Of a DNA stretch of 64,000 bases, positions 8,273 through 16,435 are shown piece after piece. Source of the DNA: Sphingobacterium humi. Its GTDB lineage: Bacteria; Bacteroidota; Bacteroidia; Sphingobacteriales; Sphingobacteriaceae. Where the stretch lies: contig NZ_WSQA01000006.1 of assembly GCF_009768885.1 (NCBI RefSeq), forward strand, positions 1-64,000, in the 5' to 3' direction. The first letter of the stretch is position 1, and each line of letters begins with the position of its first letter. The notes beneath the pieces are model-generated. The model saw only the letters and a list, made by a program, of their open reading frames with translations, made no database searches and was not told the DNA's origin. The position numbers and the translations under genes were made by a program.

Positions 8273-8980
8273 CTAGTTCTGGTTATCTGTAAACTTATAA
8301 CCTACACCGCGAATGGAATGAAAATAGATTGGATGTTTTTGATCCGGCTCAAAATACTTTCTGAAAGTCAGGATAAAATTATCGATGGTTCTTGTTGAAG
8401 GATATACATCGTAGTTCCATACGGTTTCCAGGATCTGCTCACGGGATACCGCTTCGTTTCTACGCTCGATAAGCAACTTCAGCAACATGGTTTCCTTTTT
8501 GGTTAAGGAAGTGATGGTACCATCGGCCTGATGTAATTCAAAGGAATTGAAATAAATGGTTTTGTCACCAATGGTGTAAGAGTTCAGCTCTTTCAGTTCA
8601 TCCCCCTTCATGCCACGGCGAATCAAATTGCTTACACGCAGAATCAATTCTTCGAGGTTGAAAGGTTTCACCAAATAATCGTCTGCTCCCTTTTTCAATC
8701 CGGTAATGCGGTCTTCACTGCTGTTTTTGGCAGTTAAGAACATAATCGGCACTTCAGAGTTTTGCAAACGGATGGTTTCGGCAACCTGGAATCCATCGAT
8801 TTCAGGAATCATAACATCTAGAATAATCAAGTTAAAACGTTCTTCCTTGAATATTTTCAATGCTTTTTTTCCATCTGTAGCTGTAGTGACACGGTAGCCT
8901 TCAAGCTCTAGGTTTAACTTGATGGCTTCTAAAAGATGCTCCTCATCTTCTACTAAAAGTATACGTTGTTTACTTTGCAT
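8273..8980 (-). CDS. OmpR-family response regulator
   Basis: The N-terminal receiver domain (1-120) carries the acidic pair in LLVEDEE, the phosphorylated Asp55 in LIILDVMIPE, the switch Thr in FLTAK and the Lys in LVKPF. Residues 135-235 form a winged-helix DNA-binding domain of the OmpR type, ending in YFHSIRGVGYKF. I chose the ATG at 8980 (MQSKQRILLVED). A TTG three codons earlier is the only longer alternative. The gene overlaps the kinase by 11 nt, showing translational coupling. Target genes are unknown; hemE in the same operon is a candidate for autoregulation. Confidence 0.92.
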   Translation of the reverse strand: MQSKQRILLVEDEEHLLEAIKLNLELEGYRVTTATDGKKALKIFKEERFNLIILDVMIPEIDGFQVAETIRLQNSEVPIMFLTAKNSSEDRITGLKKGADDYLVKPFNLEELILRVSNLIRRGMKGDELKELNSYTIGDKTIYFNSFELHQADGTITSLTKKETMLLKLLIERRNEAVSREQILETVWNYDVYPSTRTIDNFILTFRKYFEPDQKHPIYFHSIRGVGYKFTDNQN

Positions 8981-9845
8981 AATTTTCAAATGTTACTTCA
9001 AAGATACTACCGGAAGGCGAATTATCCTTAACCCGGATAGAGGCGTTGTGTTTCTGTAAAACGGTCCTTACTATATATAACCCCAAACCAGTACCCTTGG
9101 TTTTACGTGTAGCTTCGCTGCCTACGCGATAAAATTTATTAAATATAAGCTTTTTTTCATCGTCAGGAATGCCGATACCGTGATCTGCCACTGAAAAAAG
9201 CAAATTATCTTGATCTTTTTTCAACTTTACAGAAATCATACCGCAGGCAGGTGAGTATTTCACTGCATTTTCAATGAGGTTGGTAATAACATTGGTAATG
9301 GCAAATTTATCGGCCATTAAGGTTATATGCTCATCCAATTCGGCTTTGATGACCTGTGTTTTACAGGCATTCTTTTGCAAACGATCGATAATCTGCTCCA
9401 CAAGCTCGGTCATATCGAAGCTTTCCTTTGGAAGCTGGTATGCCCGGTTCTCCAATTTAGTAGAAAGCAGGACATTCTCAACCAGATCATCTAATCGTTC
9501 GATATCTTTAAGCGAATTGGATAAAAAAACCTTTTGCTGCTCGTGATCTAATTCGCGCTTTAAGATGGTTTGGATGTAGAGTTTAACAGAAGCCAAAGGC
9601 GATTTCAACTCATGGGTAACAGCCAATAGGAAATTCTGCTGCTGCAAATTGATTTCATGTTCTCTTTTCACCTGTTTTTTCAAGCGCAATGCGCCCCAAG
9701 TAAAGATCAGCATGAAGATTAATCCTTCGCCAATTATCATCCCTTTGCGATCGGGTTCAAATTTGATTAAAATATATCCCCACCACAGTAATTGGGTAAT
9801 CGCATAGAATATAAGAAAGTAAAATAGAAATAAGGATTTTCTCAT
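8970..9845 (-). CDS. sensor histidine kinase with a minimal membrane sensor
   Basis: From the ATG at 9845 the protein has 291 aa. Two membrane segments (about 4-27 and 36-53) are joined by a loop of only about 8 residues, so there is almost no extracytoplasmic sensor. The H-box HELKSPLAS follows directly (His78), then the N-box (NVITNLIENAVKYSP), G1 (DHGIGIP) and G2 (KGTGLGLYIV). This resembles intramembrane-sensing kinases. A longer frame from 9887 exists, but a -7 promoter box lies inside that extension, so transcripts would start after it. The kinase gene is the first of an operon with its regulator, a TPR protein and hemE. Confidence 0.9.
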   Translation of the reverse strand: MRKSLFLFYFLIFYAITQLLWWGYILIKFEPDRKGMIIGEGLIFMLIFTWGALRLKKQVKREHEINLQQQNFLLAVTHELKSPLASVKLYIQTILKRELDHEQQKVFLSNSLKDIERLDDLVENVLLSTKLENRAYQLPKESFDMTELVEQIIDRLQKNACKTQVIKAELDEHITLMADKFAITNVITNLIENAVKYSPACGMISVKLKKDQDNLLFSVADHGIGIPDDEKKLIFNKFYRVGSEATRKTKGTGLGLYIVRTVLQKHNASIRVKDNSPSGSIFEVTFENYAK

Positions 9846-9862
9846 ACGTAATGTTTCCTGCG

Positions 9863-9870
9863 CAAAGGTA
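9863..9870 (-). promoter_or_regulatory. -7 box of the kinase-hemE operon
   Basis: TACCTTTG on the minus strand ends 17 nt before the ATG at 9845 and fixes the kinase start. No clear -33 box. Confidence 0.6.
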
Positions 9871-9932
9871 CTTAAATAGCCTTTCAATAGGAAACACCCC
9901 CGATATTATGACAATAAAGCGAGATTTAACAT

Positions 9933-9962
9933 TGTTAACTGGCACAGCCTGATGTATATTTG
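9933..9962 (+). promoter_or_regulatory. promoter giving a probable leaderless yjjG mRNA
   Basis: A -33 TTG near 9933 and a -7 TATATTTG (9955-9962) lie about 20 bp apart. The -7 box ends three bases (CAT) before the ATG at 9966. The usual distance from -7 box to +1 would put the 5' end at or next to the start codon. Confidence 0.6.
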
Positions 9963-9965
9963 CAT

Positions 9966-10667
9966 ATGTTTCAGAATAAAAAGCACCTTTTCTTCGATTT
10001 AGACCATACCATTTGGGATTTTGATAAGAATGCAGAGGAAACCCTGCACGACTTATATTATAAATATGAGTTCGATGATTTGTTTAACAACCCTTCCTCT
10101 GAGGCTTTTATCGAGACTTACACTAGCAATAACCACCGCCTTTGGGGCTTATATCACCATGGCAAAATTGACAAGGCCAGCCTCCGCAAACTGCGCTTTG
10201 CCGACACCTTTTCACAACTGGGGGTAAATCCTGATTTATTTCCAATATCCTTTGAAGAAGAGTACCTGGAAATTTGCCCAACAAAGACCAACCTTTTCCC
10301 GCATGCTCATGAAACACTGGAATATTTACAGAGCAGATACAGCCTGCATTTAATTTCTAACGGATTTAAGGAGGCATGTGAAAAAAAGCTGGAACATAGC
10401 AAGCTTAGCCCCTACTTCAATACGATCGTAATTTCAGAAATTATCGGCATCAATAAACCCGACCCACGCATCTTTCAACATGCCCTAACCCATGGACAGG
10501 CCAACAAGGAACAAGCAGTAATGATTGGTGACAACCTGGATGCTGATGTACGTGGTGCGCAAAATGCGGGAATGGATGCGATTTTCTTTAATCCACTAGC
10601 ACAGGATAAGCCCGACGATGTGCCGCATATGATTCAAGACTTAAAAGAATTGCAAGAGATTTTTTAA
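9966..10667 (+). CDS. yjjG: YjjG-family noncanonical pyrimidine nucleotidase (HAD)
   Basis: This HAD-superfamily phosphatase of 233 aa has motif I DLDHTIWDFD (nucleophile and acid Asp about 11 and 13), motif II in LHLISNGF, the motif III Lys in GINKPDPRIF, and motif IV IGDNLDADVRGAQNAG. The DHT(I/L)WDFD form of motif I and the C1 helical cap are typical of the YjjG group, which dephosphorylates non-canonical pyrimidine nucleotides such as 5-fluoro-dUMP; this is known for E. coli YjjG and only inferred here. The ATG at 9966 is used because the TTG two codons earlier is part of the -7 box. The gene is convergent with the ECF sigma gene, 7 nt apart. Confidence 0.85.
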   Translation: MFQNKKHLFFDLDHTIWDFDKNAEETLHDLYYKYEFDDLFNNPSSEAFIETYTSNNHRLWGLYHHGKIDKASLRKLRFADTFSQLGVNPDLFPISFEEEYLEICPTKTNLFPHAHETLEYLQSRYSLHLISNGFKEACEKKLEHSKLSPYFNTIVISEIIGINKPDPRIFQHALTHGQANKEQAVMIGDNLDADVRGAQNAGMDAIFFNPLAQDKPDDVPHMIQDLKELQEIF

Positions 10668-10674
10668 GGGCACT

Positions 10675-11256
10675 TTACTGCTCGGACAACAGTAACAAAA
10701 GTATGCTGTAGTATTTTAGATTTTTGGCTTTAAAGACCTCCTTTAAGGCTTGAATAGCTTTGGATTTAGCGAAATAGACCGTACTGGGTGTGGTATTGAG
10801 CACATCACATATTTCGGCTGTATTTAAGCCGTCGAGAAATGATAATTTAAACACTTTGGCTTGTGTTTCAGGCAGTTTTTCCAGTTCCATAGCGATATAC
10901 TGGAGAAATTCATGGTAGATAATCTGCGCTTCAAAATTTTGATCAGGATGAATCAGGAAATCTAAGGCTTCCGAATCATGTTGAATTTTATTAACCTTGA
11001 GATCCATAAAATCATAGCAAGCATTACGAGTCGCCAAGTAAAGAAATGCCCGAATATTATCTTCCGTTTTAACCCGTCCCTTTCCATTCCATAATTTATA
11101 AAAACTATCGGAAACAATTTCTTCCGCTGCACCTTTATCTTTGACAATGGAATACGCAAAATAGCGTAATGAACTCCCATATTTTGACATATAGAAATTC
11201 AATCCGGTTTCTTTTCCTGCCTGTAAATCATGCAAATGCATGGAAGGAGCGCACAT
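10675..11256 (-). CDS. ECF sigma-70 factor, Bacteroidota FecI-like
   Basis: The 193-aa protein has region 2 (about 20-90, with KDKGAAEEIVSDSFYKLW and IRAFLYLATRNACYDFM) and region 4 (about 130-185, with LPETQAKVFKLSFLDGLNTAEICDVLNTTPSTVYFAKSK split over two helices) and no other domain. Such factors in Bacteroidota pair with FecR anti-sigma proteins and drive SusC/SusD operons. A FecR gene lies at 23635-24855, upstream of SusC at the other end of the locus, so this sigma gene is separated from its likely partner by the whole operon. The first ATG gives MCAPSMHLHDL; the Met at residue 6 is an alternative. It has its own transcription, since a terminator precedes it. Confidence 0.9.
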   Translation of the reverse strand: MCAPSMHLHDLQAGKETGLNFYMSKYGSSLRYFAYSIVKDKGAAEEIVSDSFYKLWNGKGRVKTEDNIRAFLYLATRNACYDFMDLKVNKIQHDSEALDFLIHPDQNFEAQIIYHEFLQYIAMELEKLPETQAKVFKLSFLDGLNTAEICDVLNTTPSTVYFAKSKAIQALKEVFKAKNLKYYSILLLLLSEQ

Positions 11257-11316
11257 ACTGAATAAGGAGATTAGGTTTATACTTAAAATTAAGAAATATG
11301 TTTAACTTTTTAAAAC

Positions 11317-11351
11317 AAATAAGCGCCATAAGCAAGATAGGGCGCTTATTT
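11317..11351 (-). terminator. terminator at the end of the catabolic locus
   Basis: On the minus strand AAATAAGCGCC (11351-11341) pairs with GGCGCTTATTT (11327-11317) around a 13-nt loop, followed by GTTTTAAAAAG. It separates the locus from the ECF sigma gene. Confidence 0.75.
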
Positions 11352-11369
11352 GTTGGATAGACTACGCCT

Positions 11370-13700
11370 TTAACCGGCATAGAAATCAATCAGGTCGCTA
11401 CAGTTAAGCGCCTTTTCATATAAATCTTGGGGCACATAGAAATAATGGTTCGAGGCTTCAAATCCGATACGAGAATCTGCGCTTTGTACCGAGGCAAGCG
11501 CCAAAGCAACCTGCATTTCATTTTGTAGAATATCCCGGATAGCCTTTAATGTAGCTGCTGATCTATCGTTTTCCAGCTCCCTTCGTTTGATAATAAAATT
11601 AGCTTGGTTGATGATGCTTTTATAATGCAGAAAGATAGCCTCAGCGACACTTACCTCCCGCTGTAAGGCATACGTATAAGCACTGGCCGATTGTCCTTCC
11701 AGGTTCTTCTTTAACAATAGGATACCCTCTTGAAAACCCGCACATACTTTCCCAAGTTGCTGTGTGAAAATTTCTTCGGGATAAATGCTCCGCCAAGTCG
11801 TCAAATCATCATAAGGCAATCCGACCATCGTAGCTCGATAGCCTGTGTTTTTGGACCACAGTAAATTAGAAGGTCCGGACTGCAAAGGGGCATTATAAAC
11901 CACAGAAATATGGTATGGGAACTCGCGGAATGCCATACTGAATTTCTTCCAGGCATCATTTACGACCTCGGCATACGGGCCATAACGTTCCGTGGCCACC
12001 TCAGCGATAGCTTGCTCCATGGACATGTCCTTATTACGACCTAACTTATCGACCAAAGCAAGGTTTGGTGATGGAAAGCCGCCTAAGCTCCAGCCTAACA
12101 TTAAGCCTGTAACACCGGCCTTACGCAGGTTGGAAATATGCTCCCCTACATTATAAAGTGCTGGTATATAAGGTACAGCACCAATCTCCCAACTATTATT
12201 CGCTTGTATTTTGGCCATACAGGCAATATTATGCGCTTTCGCGATACTCCAATGCTTGCTGGCACGTGGACCCGGGCCAATACTGCTGATGGAATACTCG
12301 CCCACCGCACTTTTTATCCCTCCACGCTCAATTGGCAAACTCCATTCACTTACACACATATAGCTGAGGTTATGGTTTTTTAATTTCGGCAAGATGATAT
12401 CTGCTAAGCCATCTACCCAACCCCAATCCCACACAATAAGCCGCGGACTTTGATGCTTGCCTGCTTTCCCTTGCGCCTGTAACTTTTCATAACCTGTCTG
12501 TATTGCCGAGACATAAAGATTATTGAGATCAGCAATCACCTGCCCGGCTCCCTTCGGACCGCAACGCGGACATTCATTGCCTTTGTAGTGCGACCAGCAA
12601 TGGGTCGGGTTTTCTGATGCTGTAATGGAGAAAAATCCTCCGAGTCCCGGAACCCGTTCACTAATTAAGGCTAAGGAACTGCTTAAATATTCCTGCACCT
12701 CTGGCAAACTGGTGCAAACAGAGTTTCCACTCCCCCGAAGCTGCGGGTATTTTTTGAAAAAGGCTTCCGATTGATTTCGGGGTTCATTCAGATATAAAAA
12801 GATTTTAATGCCTTTGGCATTCGCACGATCGGCCAATTTGGCTAAGTTTGCTAAGCGCTTATCCCAATTCTTACTCTGCGTTTCATCCCATGGAAACGGG
12901 GTAATTTTACTCAAGACAATATGCATCCAAATGCTATCCACACCCTTCGCATGCATGCGATCTAAATAGGCATCTGGATAGGATTCAGTGCTTTCAGAGA
13001 GCAAAGGATCACCAAATAAAGCAAAATAGGGATAGGCAATGCGAGGTGAAAATAGAGAAGCTTGCTGTCCATTTCCAGGTGGATGGGCTTCAGGTTGGGA
13101 AAGCTCCTTTACGAAATGAAAATAAGGCTCCTTCTGTTCGGGTAACCCTTTTGGAAACACCGTATTTAGGCGCTTTTTGAAGGCTGCAAGCTTGGATTTA
13201 TCCAGTGCCGCCATGCTGCTTTTATAATCAATAGGATCGCATTGCGGTTTTAGACTTCCCAATTTTATGTAGAAGAAATCATCTTCAATTAAGGTGAACT
13301 CCAGGTGTTCTGCAGTCCAGTCCATTAACACTAAGAGCTGCGATTTCGGCAGGAGATGCCAGTTTCTGCGGATCACGGTCAGGTAGCTTCGCTCCCATTG
13401 GGAGTCGGAAACAGCTTGTTCCTTGTTAAGGCGCATTTCTTTTGCCAAGGCTCTAATTTGGCTAGGGCTCGCCTGCACTGTTTTTGCCATACGATCTGTA
13501 GGCACCAAGTTCCAATTTCGCCATACAAAGGCATGCAAGGATGAAGGGAAATGCTGCGCCACTAATGCTGCCGGTCCTTCTTCATCTGCTAGGAAATGCT
13601 GCGAAGCCTCAGGAAACATGCCTAGGGTAATAAAGGCACCAACTGCCAGACTTGAACTGGCAATAAACTTTCTTCTATTGATGGATGGGTTTAGGTTCAT
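11370..13700 (-). CDS. Tat-exported protein of the catabolic locus, possibly a glycosidase-like TIM barrel
   Basis: From the ATG at 13700 the product has 776 aa. It starts with a twin-arginine signal (SINRRKFIASSSLAVGAF, Arg9-Arg10), so it is probably exported folded. The middle (about 220-560) has the alternating strand-helix rhythm of a TIM barrel, with GVDSIWMHIVLSKITPFPWD, ANAKGIKIFLYLNEP and GFFSITASENP. A cysteine cluster (CWSHYKGNECPRCG) could bind zinc. Conserved acids such as the Glu in LNEP and ASENP suggest a hydrolase, but I do not recognise the family. The start at 13700 lies 2 nt after the RidA stop; an upstream start would overlap ridA. It is the last gene of the operon. Confidence 0.6.
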   Translation of the reverse strand: MNLNPSINRRKFIASSSLAVGAFITLGMFPEASQHFLADEEGPAALVAQHFPSSLHAFVWRNWNLVPTDRMAKTVQASPSQIRALAKEMRLNKEQAVSDSQWERSYLTVIRRNWHLLPKSQLLVLMDWTAEHLEFTLIEDDFFYIKLGSLKPQCDPIDYKSSMAALDKSKLAAFKKRLNTVFPKGLPEQKEPYFHFVKELSQPEAHPPGNGQQASLFSPRIAYPYFALFGDPLLSESTESYPDAYLDRMHAKGVDSIWMHIVLSKITPFPWDETQSKNWDKRLANLAKLADRANAKGIKIFLYLNEPRNQSEAFFKKYPQLRGSGNSVCTSLPEVQEYLSSSLALISERVPGLGGFFSITASENPTHCWSHYKGNECPRCGPKGAGQVIADLNNLYVSAIQTGYEKLQAQGKAGKHQSPRLIVWDWGWVDGLADIILPKLKNHNLSYMCVSEWSLPIERGGIKSAVGEYSISSIGPGPRASKHWSIAKAHNIACMAKIQANNSWEIGAVPYIPALYNVGEHISNLRKAGVTGLMLGWSLGGFPSPNLALVDKLGRNKDMSMEQAIAEVATERYGPYAEVVNDAWKKFSMAFREFPYHISVVYNAPLQSGPSNLLWSKNTGYRATMVGLPYDDLTTWRSIYPEEIFTQQLGKVCAGFQEGILLLKKNLEGQSASAYTYALQREVSVAEAIFLHYKSIINQANFIIKRRELENDRSAATLKAIRDILQNEMQVALALASVQSADSRIGFEASNHYFYVPQDLYEKALNCSDLIDFYAG

Positions 13701-13702
13701 GG

Positions 13703-14080
13703 TTAAGGTTTTTTGGCAACACAATCTATTTCTACAAGAATCCCGCGCATAAGCACCGATTGGACGGTGGTTCTTGCCGGTTTTGTTCCAGGAAAATAAG
13801 CCGCATATACGCGGTTAAAGACATCAAAATCATGAATATCGGCTAGATGAACATTGCATTTTACAATATGTTCAAAACCTAGGTTTTCCTGTGCTAATAT
13901 CAATCGGATATTTTCCATCGTCAGCTTTGTTTCTTCTACGATGTTACTCAACTTAAATTCTCCCGTAGCAACATCTACAGGCCCCTGACCACTGACATAC
14001 ATCCAGTTGTCTTCGAGAATAGCATCAGACAAAGGGAAAGAATGATTATCAAGACGTAAAGGGTGTTTAATACTTTTCAT
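13703..14080 (-). CDS. RidA family (YjgF/YER057c) deaminase-like protein
   Basis: The 125-aa protein is the length of a Rid subunit, which forms trimers. It shows the family pattern: FPLSDAILEDNWMYVSGQGPVD near the N terminus, a central KCNVHLADIHDFDVFNRVY helix, and the C-terminal RTTVQSVLMRGILVEIDCVA with the Arg that binds carboxylates in RidA (Arg about 104). RidA hydrolyses reactive imines. Members in sugar-acid operons often differ in substrate, so the reaction here is unknown. It sits 9 nt after the amidohydrolase stop and 2 nt before the Tat gene, inside the operon. Confidence 0.85.
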   Translation of the reverse strand: MKSIKHPLRLDNHSFPLSDAILEDNWMYVSGQGPVDVATGEFKLSNIVEETKLTMENIRLILAQENLGFEHIVKCNVHLADIHDFDVFNRVYAAYFPGTKPARTTVQSVLMRGILVEIDCVAKKP

Positions 14081-14089
14081 AGTTAAGGT

Positions 14090-14923
14090 TTAAAGGTTAA
14101 TATTATAGAATTCCTGACAGGTTTTGCTCCAAATTTGAGCTTGTTCATCTGCTGAGAGTTTAACTATATGTTGGTTAATGATATCTATCACCGCGGGATA
14201 TTCAGCTGCTACCTTGCAAACAGGCCAATCACTACCAAACATCAGTCGTTTTGGCCCGAATACTTCTAAACAGATATCTAGGGCTGCTGTGAAGTCCTCT
14301 TGTTTCCAATGATTCCAATCTGCTTCTGTTGAAAGTCCAACCAACTTGCAATACACATGATCCATCGATTGGAAAACTTTGATTTTTCGCTTCCAATCTT
14401 GGAGATCCTGCGTTTTAAAATTTGGCTTTGCAAGATGGTCAATCAGTAGTTTCTGTTGACTGTGCTTCTTACAAAACGTATAGGCAACATCCAGGTGCTT
14501 CGGGTAGATCAGTACATCATAGGTAAAATCGTATTTGGCGAGCGCTTCAATGCCTGCTGAAAAAGCAGGTTGGAGTAAAAAGTTCTGATCAGGTTCTGCT
14601 TGGACAATATGGCGAAAGCCTTTCATTAAAGGAAGGCTATTGTAATAGGACAACCGATCTTCCACTTTTGGCGACCTTAAATCAACCCAACCGACTACAG
14701 CTTTAAAAGCATCATGCTGGTTTGCTATTGCTAATAAAAAATCATTTTCCTGTTCACTTTGATCGGCTTGCACCAACACACCATGTGCTATTCCTGCAGT
14801 CTGCATCTGTGGAAGCAAATCTGTAGGCATAAAATCTTGCTGCAAGACTTTCATTTCCTCCGTTATCCAAGCGTCTTTTATCGGATGGTACTTCCAAAAG
14901 TGAATATGGCTATCTATCTTCAT
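14090..14923 (-). CDS. amidohydrolase-2 family, sugar-lactonase-like
   Basis: This 277-aa TIM-barrel metal hydrolase has the N-terminal DSHIHFWKY motif (His6 and His8 as metal ligands), a central LLIDHLAKP (His) and the C-terminal LMFGSDWPV with the catalytic Asp. The FRHIVQAEPD and GSDWPVC forms are those of L-fuconolactonase, L-rhamnono-lactonase and 2-pyrone-4,6-dicarboxylate lactonase relatives. In this operon it would open a sugar lactone to the free acid, the substrate for the neighbouring UxaA-type dehydratase. The precise sugar cannot be read from the sequence. It lies 4 nt downstream of the large dehydratase gene. Confidence 0.83.
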   Translation of the reverse strand: MKIDSHIHFWKYHPIKDAWITEEMKVLQQDFMPTDLLPQMQTAGIAHGVLVQADQSEQENDFLLAIANQHDAFKAVVGWVDLRSPKVEDRLSYYNSLPLMKGFRHIVQAEPDQNFLLQPAFSAGIEALAKYDFTYDVLIYPKHLDVAYTFCKKHSQQKLLIDHLAKPNFKTQDLQDWKRKIKVFQSMDHVYCKLVGLSTEADWNHWKQEDFTAALDICLEVFGPKRLMFGSDWPVCKVAAEYPAVIDIINQHIVKLSADEQAQIWSKTCQEFYNINL

Positions 14924-14927
14924 TGTG

Positions 14928-16151
14928 CTAAGCTAAACAGGATGGCCCTAAGGGTTCAAAAAACTTATAAGCTAAGGAAAATTCGAAATGGCCAAGCTGT
15001 TCGGCTTTCGTTTTCTCACCAGCAACTACCTGCTGGATTTTAGCAACTATTTCATTAGCAATATCATCCAAGCTGGCTTCATCTTGTAATATCTTTCCTG
15101 CATTGATGTCCATATTTTCTTCCATGCGGTAGTAATTTTCTGGATTTGCCATGATCTTAATCACTGGAGCTATTGCAGATCCAGCGACAGAGCCTCTACC
15201 CGTTGTGAAGAGCACACATTGTGCTCCAGAGGCGATCAACTCATTGATCTCGGAGATATCATTTGGATTGGGAAAGCCAAAGGTTGGCTTTCCATCAGGT
15301 ACGATATCCATCAAGTATAAGCCCGGTACAGTTGGCTTATCTCCTGGCTTTAACAAACCTACAATGGGTGCTGATCCACTTTTACAATATGCACCGATCG
15401 ACTTTTCTTCTAGGGTACTCAAACCACCTTCTGCATTGCCCGGGGCAAAACTACCATGCCCCATCGCTTCATAGAATGCAGCTGCTTTTTCAATCGTTCT
15501 TTTTAGTTCAATACCTAAATCAGATCGTGTGGCTCTTCTTTTTAAATCATCCTCTAGCCCGACCATCTCACCTGTATTTTCAAAAATGGTACTTGCTCCC
15601 AGGGAAACCAGCTTATCAAACGCAAGTCCTGCTGCGGGATTTGCCGTTATCCCACTGGTTGCGTCACTACCGCCTGAGACCACGCCTACAATAAGATCAG
15701 ACCAGGTTAATGGAATTCGCGCACAAGACTTGATTTGATTTTGCACTTGTTGGATAAAGGCTTTACCTGCAGCAATTGCTTTCCCAGTTCCTCCGGTTTC
15801 CTGAATTCCGATTAATTTTACAGGTCGTTGCGTCGCCTGAACGGTTTCTAATAAGCCCTTTCCATTAAAACTTTCACATCCTAGAGATAACAACAACACC
15901 GCTCCAACATTTGCATGCGTGCATAATGCTTTCATCATCGTTTCAGCATATTTATTGGGATAGCATCCACTAAATCCTATTAAATGCACTTCCTGTTCAT
16001 CAAATTGCTGGACGATTTTTTGAGCAACATGTCTTGCACATTCAACTAAATAGGCGACCAGCACAACATTGCGAATCCCCTTACCTCCATCCGGACGCAG
16101 ATAGCCTAAACCAAGGCTTGGCACATCTGCTTTATTGGTTAAATCGATCAT
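14928..16151 (-). CDS. UxaA family dehydratase, large (C-terminal-domain) subunit
   Basis: The 407-aa product matches the altronate dehydratase C-terminal domain. Seen are LGYLRPDGGKGIRNVVLVAY at the N terminus, the Cys-containing GFSGCYPN and LSLGCESF motifs, GGSDATSGITANPAAG, and VLFTTGRGS near the end. Related enzymes dehydrate altronate, galactarate or sulfolactate using Fe or Mn. The SAF domain that precedes this part in UxaA is encoded by a separate gene that overlaps it by 20 nt, so the enzyme is probably a two-subunit form. Expected product: a 2-keto-3-deoxy sugar acid. Confidence 0.88.
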   Translation of the reverse strand: MIDLTNKADVPSLGLGYLRPDGGKGIRNVVLVAYLVECARHVAQKIVQQFDEQEVHLIGFSGCYPNKYAETMMKALCTHANVGAVLLLSLGCESFNGKGLLETVQATQRPVKLIGIQETGGTGKAIAAGKAFIQQVQNQIKSCARIPLTWSDLIVGVVSGGSDATSGITANPAAGLAFDKLVSLGASTIFENTGEMVGLEDDLKRRATRSDLGIELKRTIEKAAAFYEAMGHGSFAPGNAEGGLSTLEEKSIGAYCKSGSAPIVGLLKPGDKPTVPGLYLMDIVPDGKPTFGFPNPNDISEINELIASGAQCVLFTTGRGSVAGSAIAPVIKIMANPENYYRMEENMDINAGKILQDEASLDDIANEIVAKIQQVVAGEKTKAEQLGHFEFSLAYKFFEPLGPSCLA

Positions 16152-16425
16152 CTTTGGAATAGGTTGGTAAATAGTTACTTTTTAAATTATGAAGATGCAC
16201 ATGCTCTCCGATTTGAATCGCAATTGTCGCTGAACCTATAGGAAGACCAAACTTGAAAACCTGCTCACCTTTGGGAATATCGCAGGCCGCTAACTTATGT
16301 CCTCTCCCTAAATCGTAGGGCACAACAATCTGTTGTCCTTCAATTTCCAGGAGCTCCCCTTTCGTTAAAGGCACTTTAACAACGTATACATTGTCTTGCT
16401 CATTGATTTTAAACAACTTCTTCAT
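16132..16425 (-). CDS. UxaA family dehydratase, small (SAF-domain) subunit
   Basis: The 97-aa protein is a stand-alone SAF domain like the N-terminal part of altronate dehydratase. It contains KGELLEIEGQ, the HKLAACDIPKGEQVFKFGLPIGSA region split by a turn (the family has GHKIA), and the C-terminal IGEHVHLHNL, which in UxaA relatives is the V(H/N)xHN motif near the metal site. Its 3' end overlaps the large-subunit gene by 20 nt, so translation is coupled. It would act only with that partner. The gene is 10 nt downstream of the transporter gene. Confidence 0.87.
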   Translation of the reverse strand: MKKLFKINEQDNVYVVKVPLTKGELLEIEGQQIVVPYDLGRGHKLAACDIPKGEQVFKFGLPIGSATIAIQIGEHVHLHNLKSNYLPTYSKDDRFNQ

Positions 16426-16435
16426 CGCAATTAAA

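Noticed and set aside
13701..13724. Upstream extension of the Tat-exported protein (MCCQKTLT)
   Set aside because: It overlaps the RidA stop and places extra residues before a normal twin-arginine signal.
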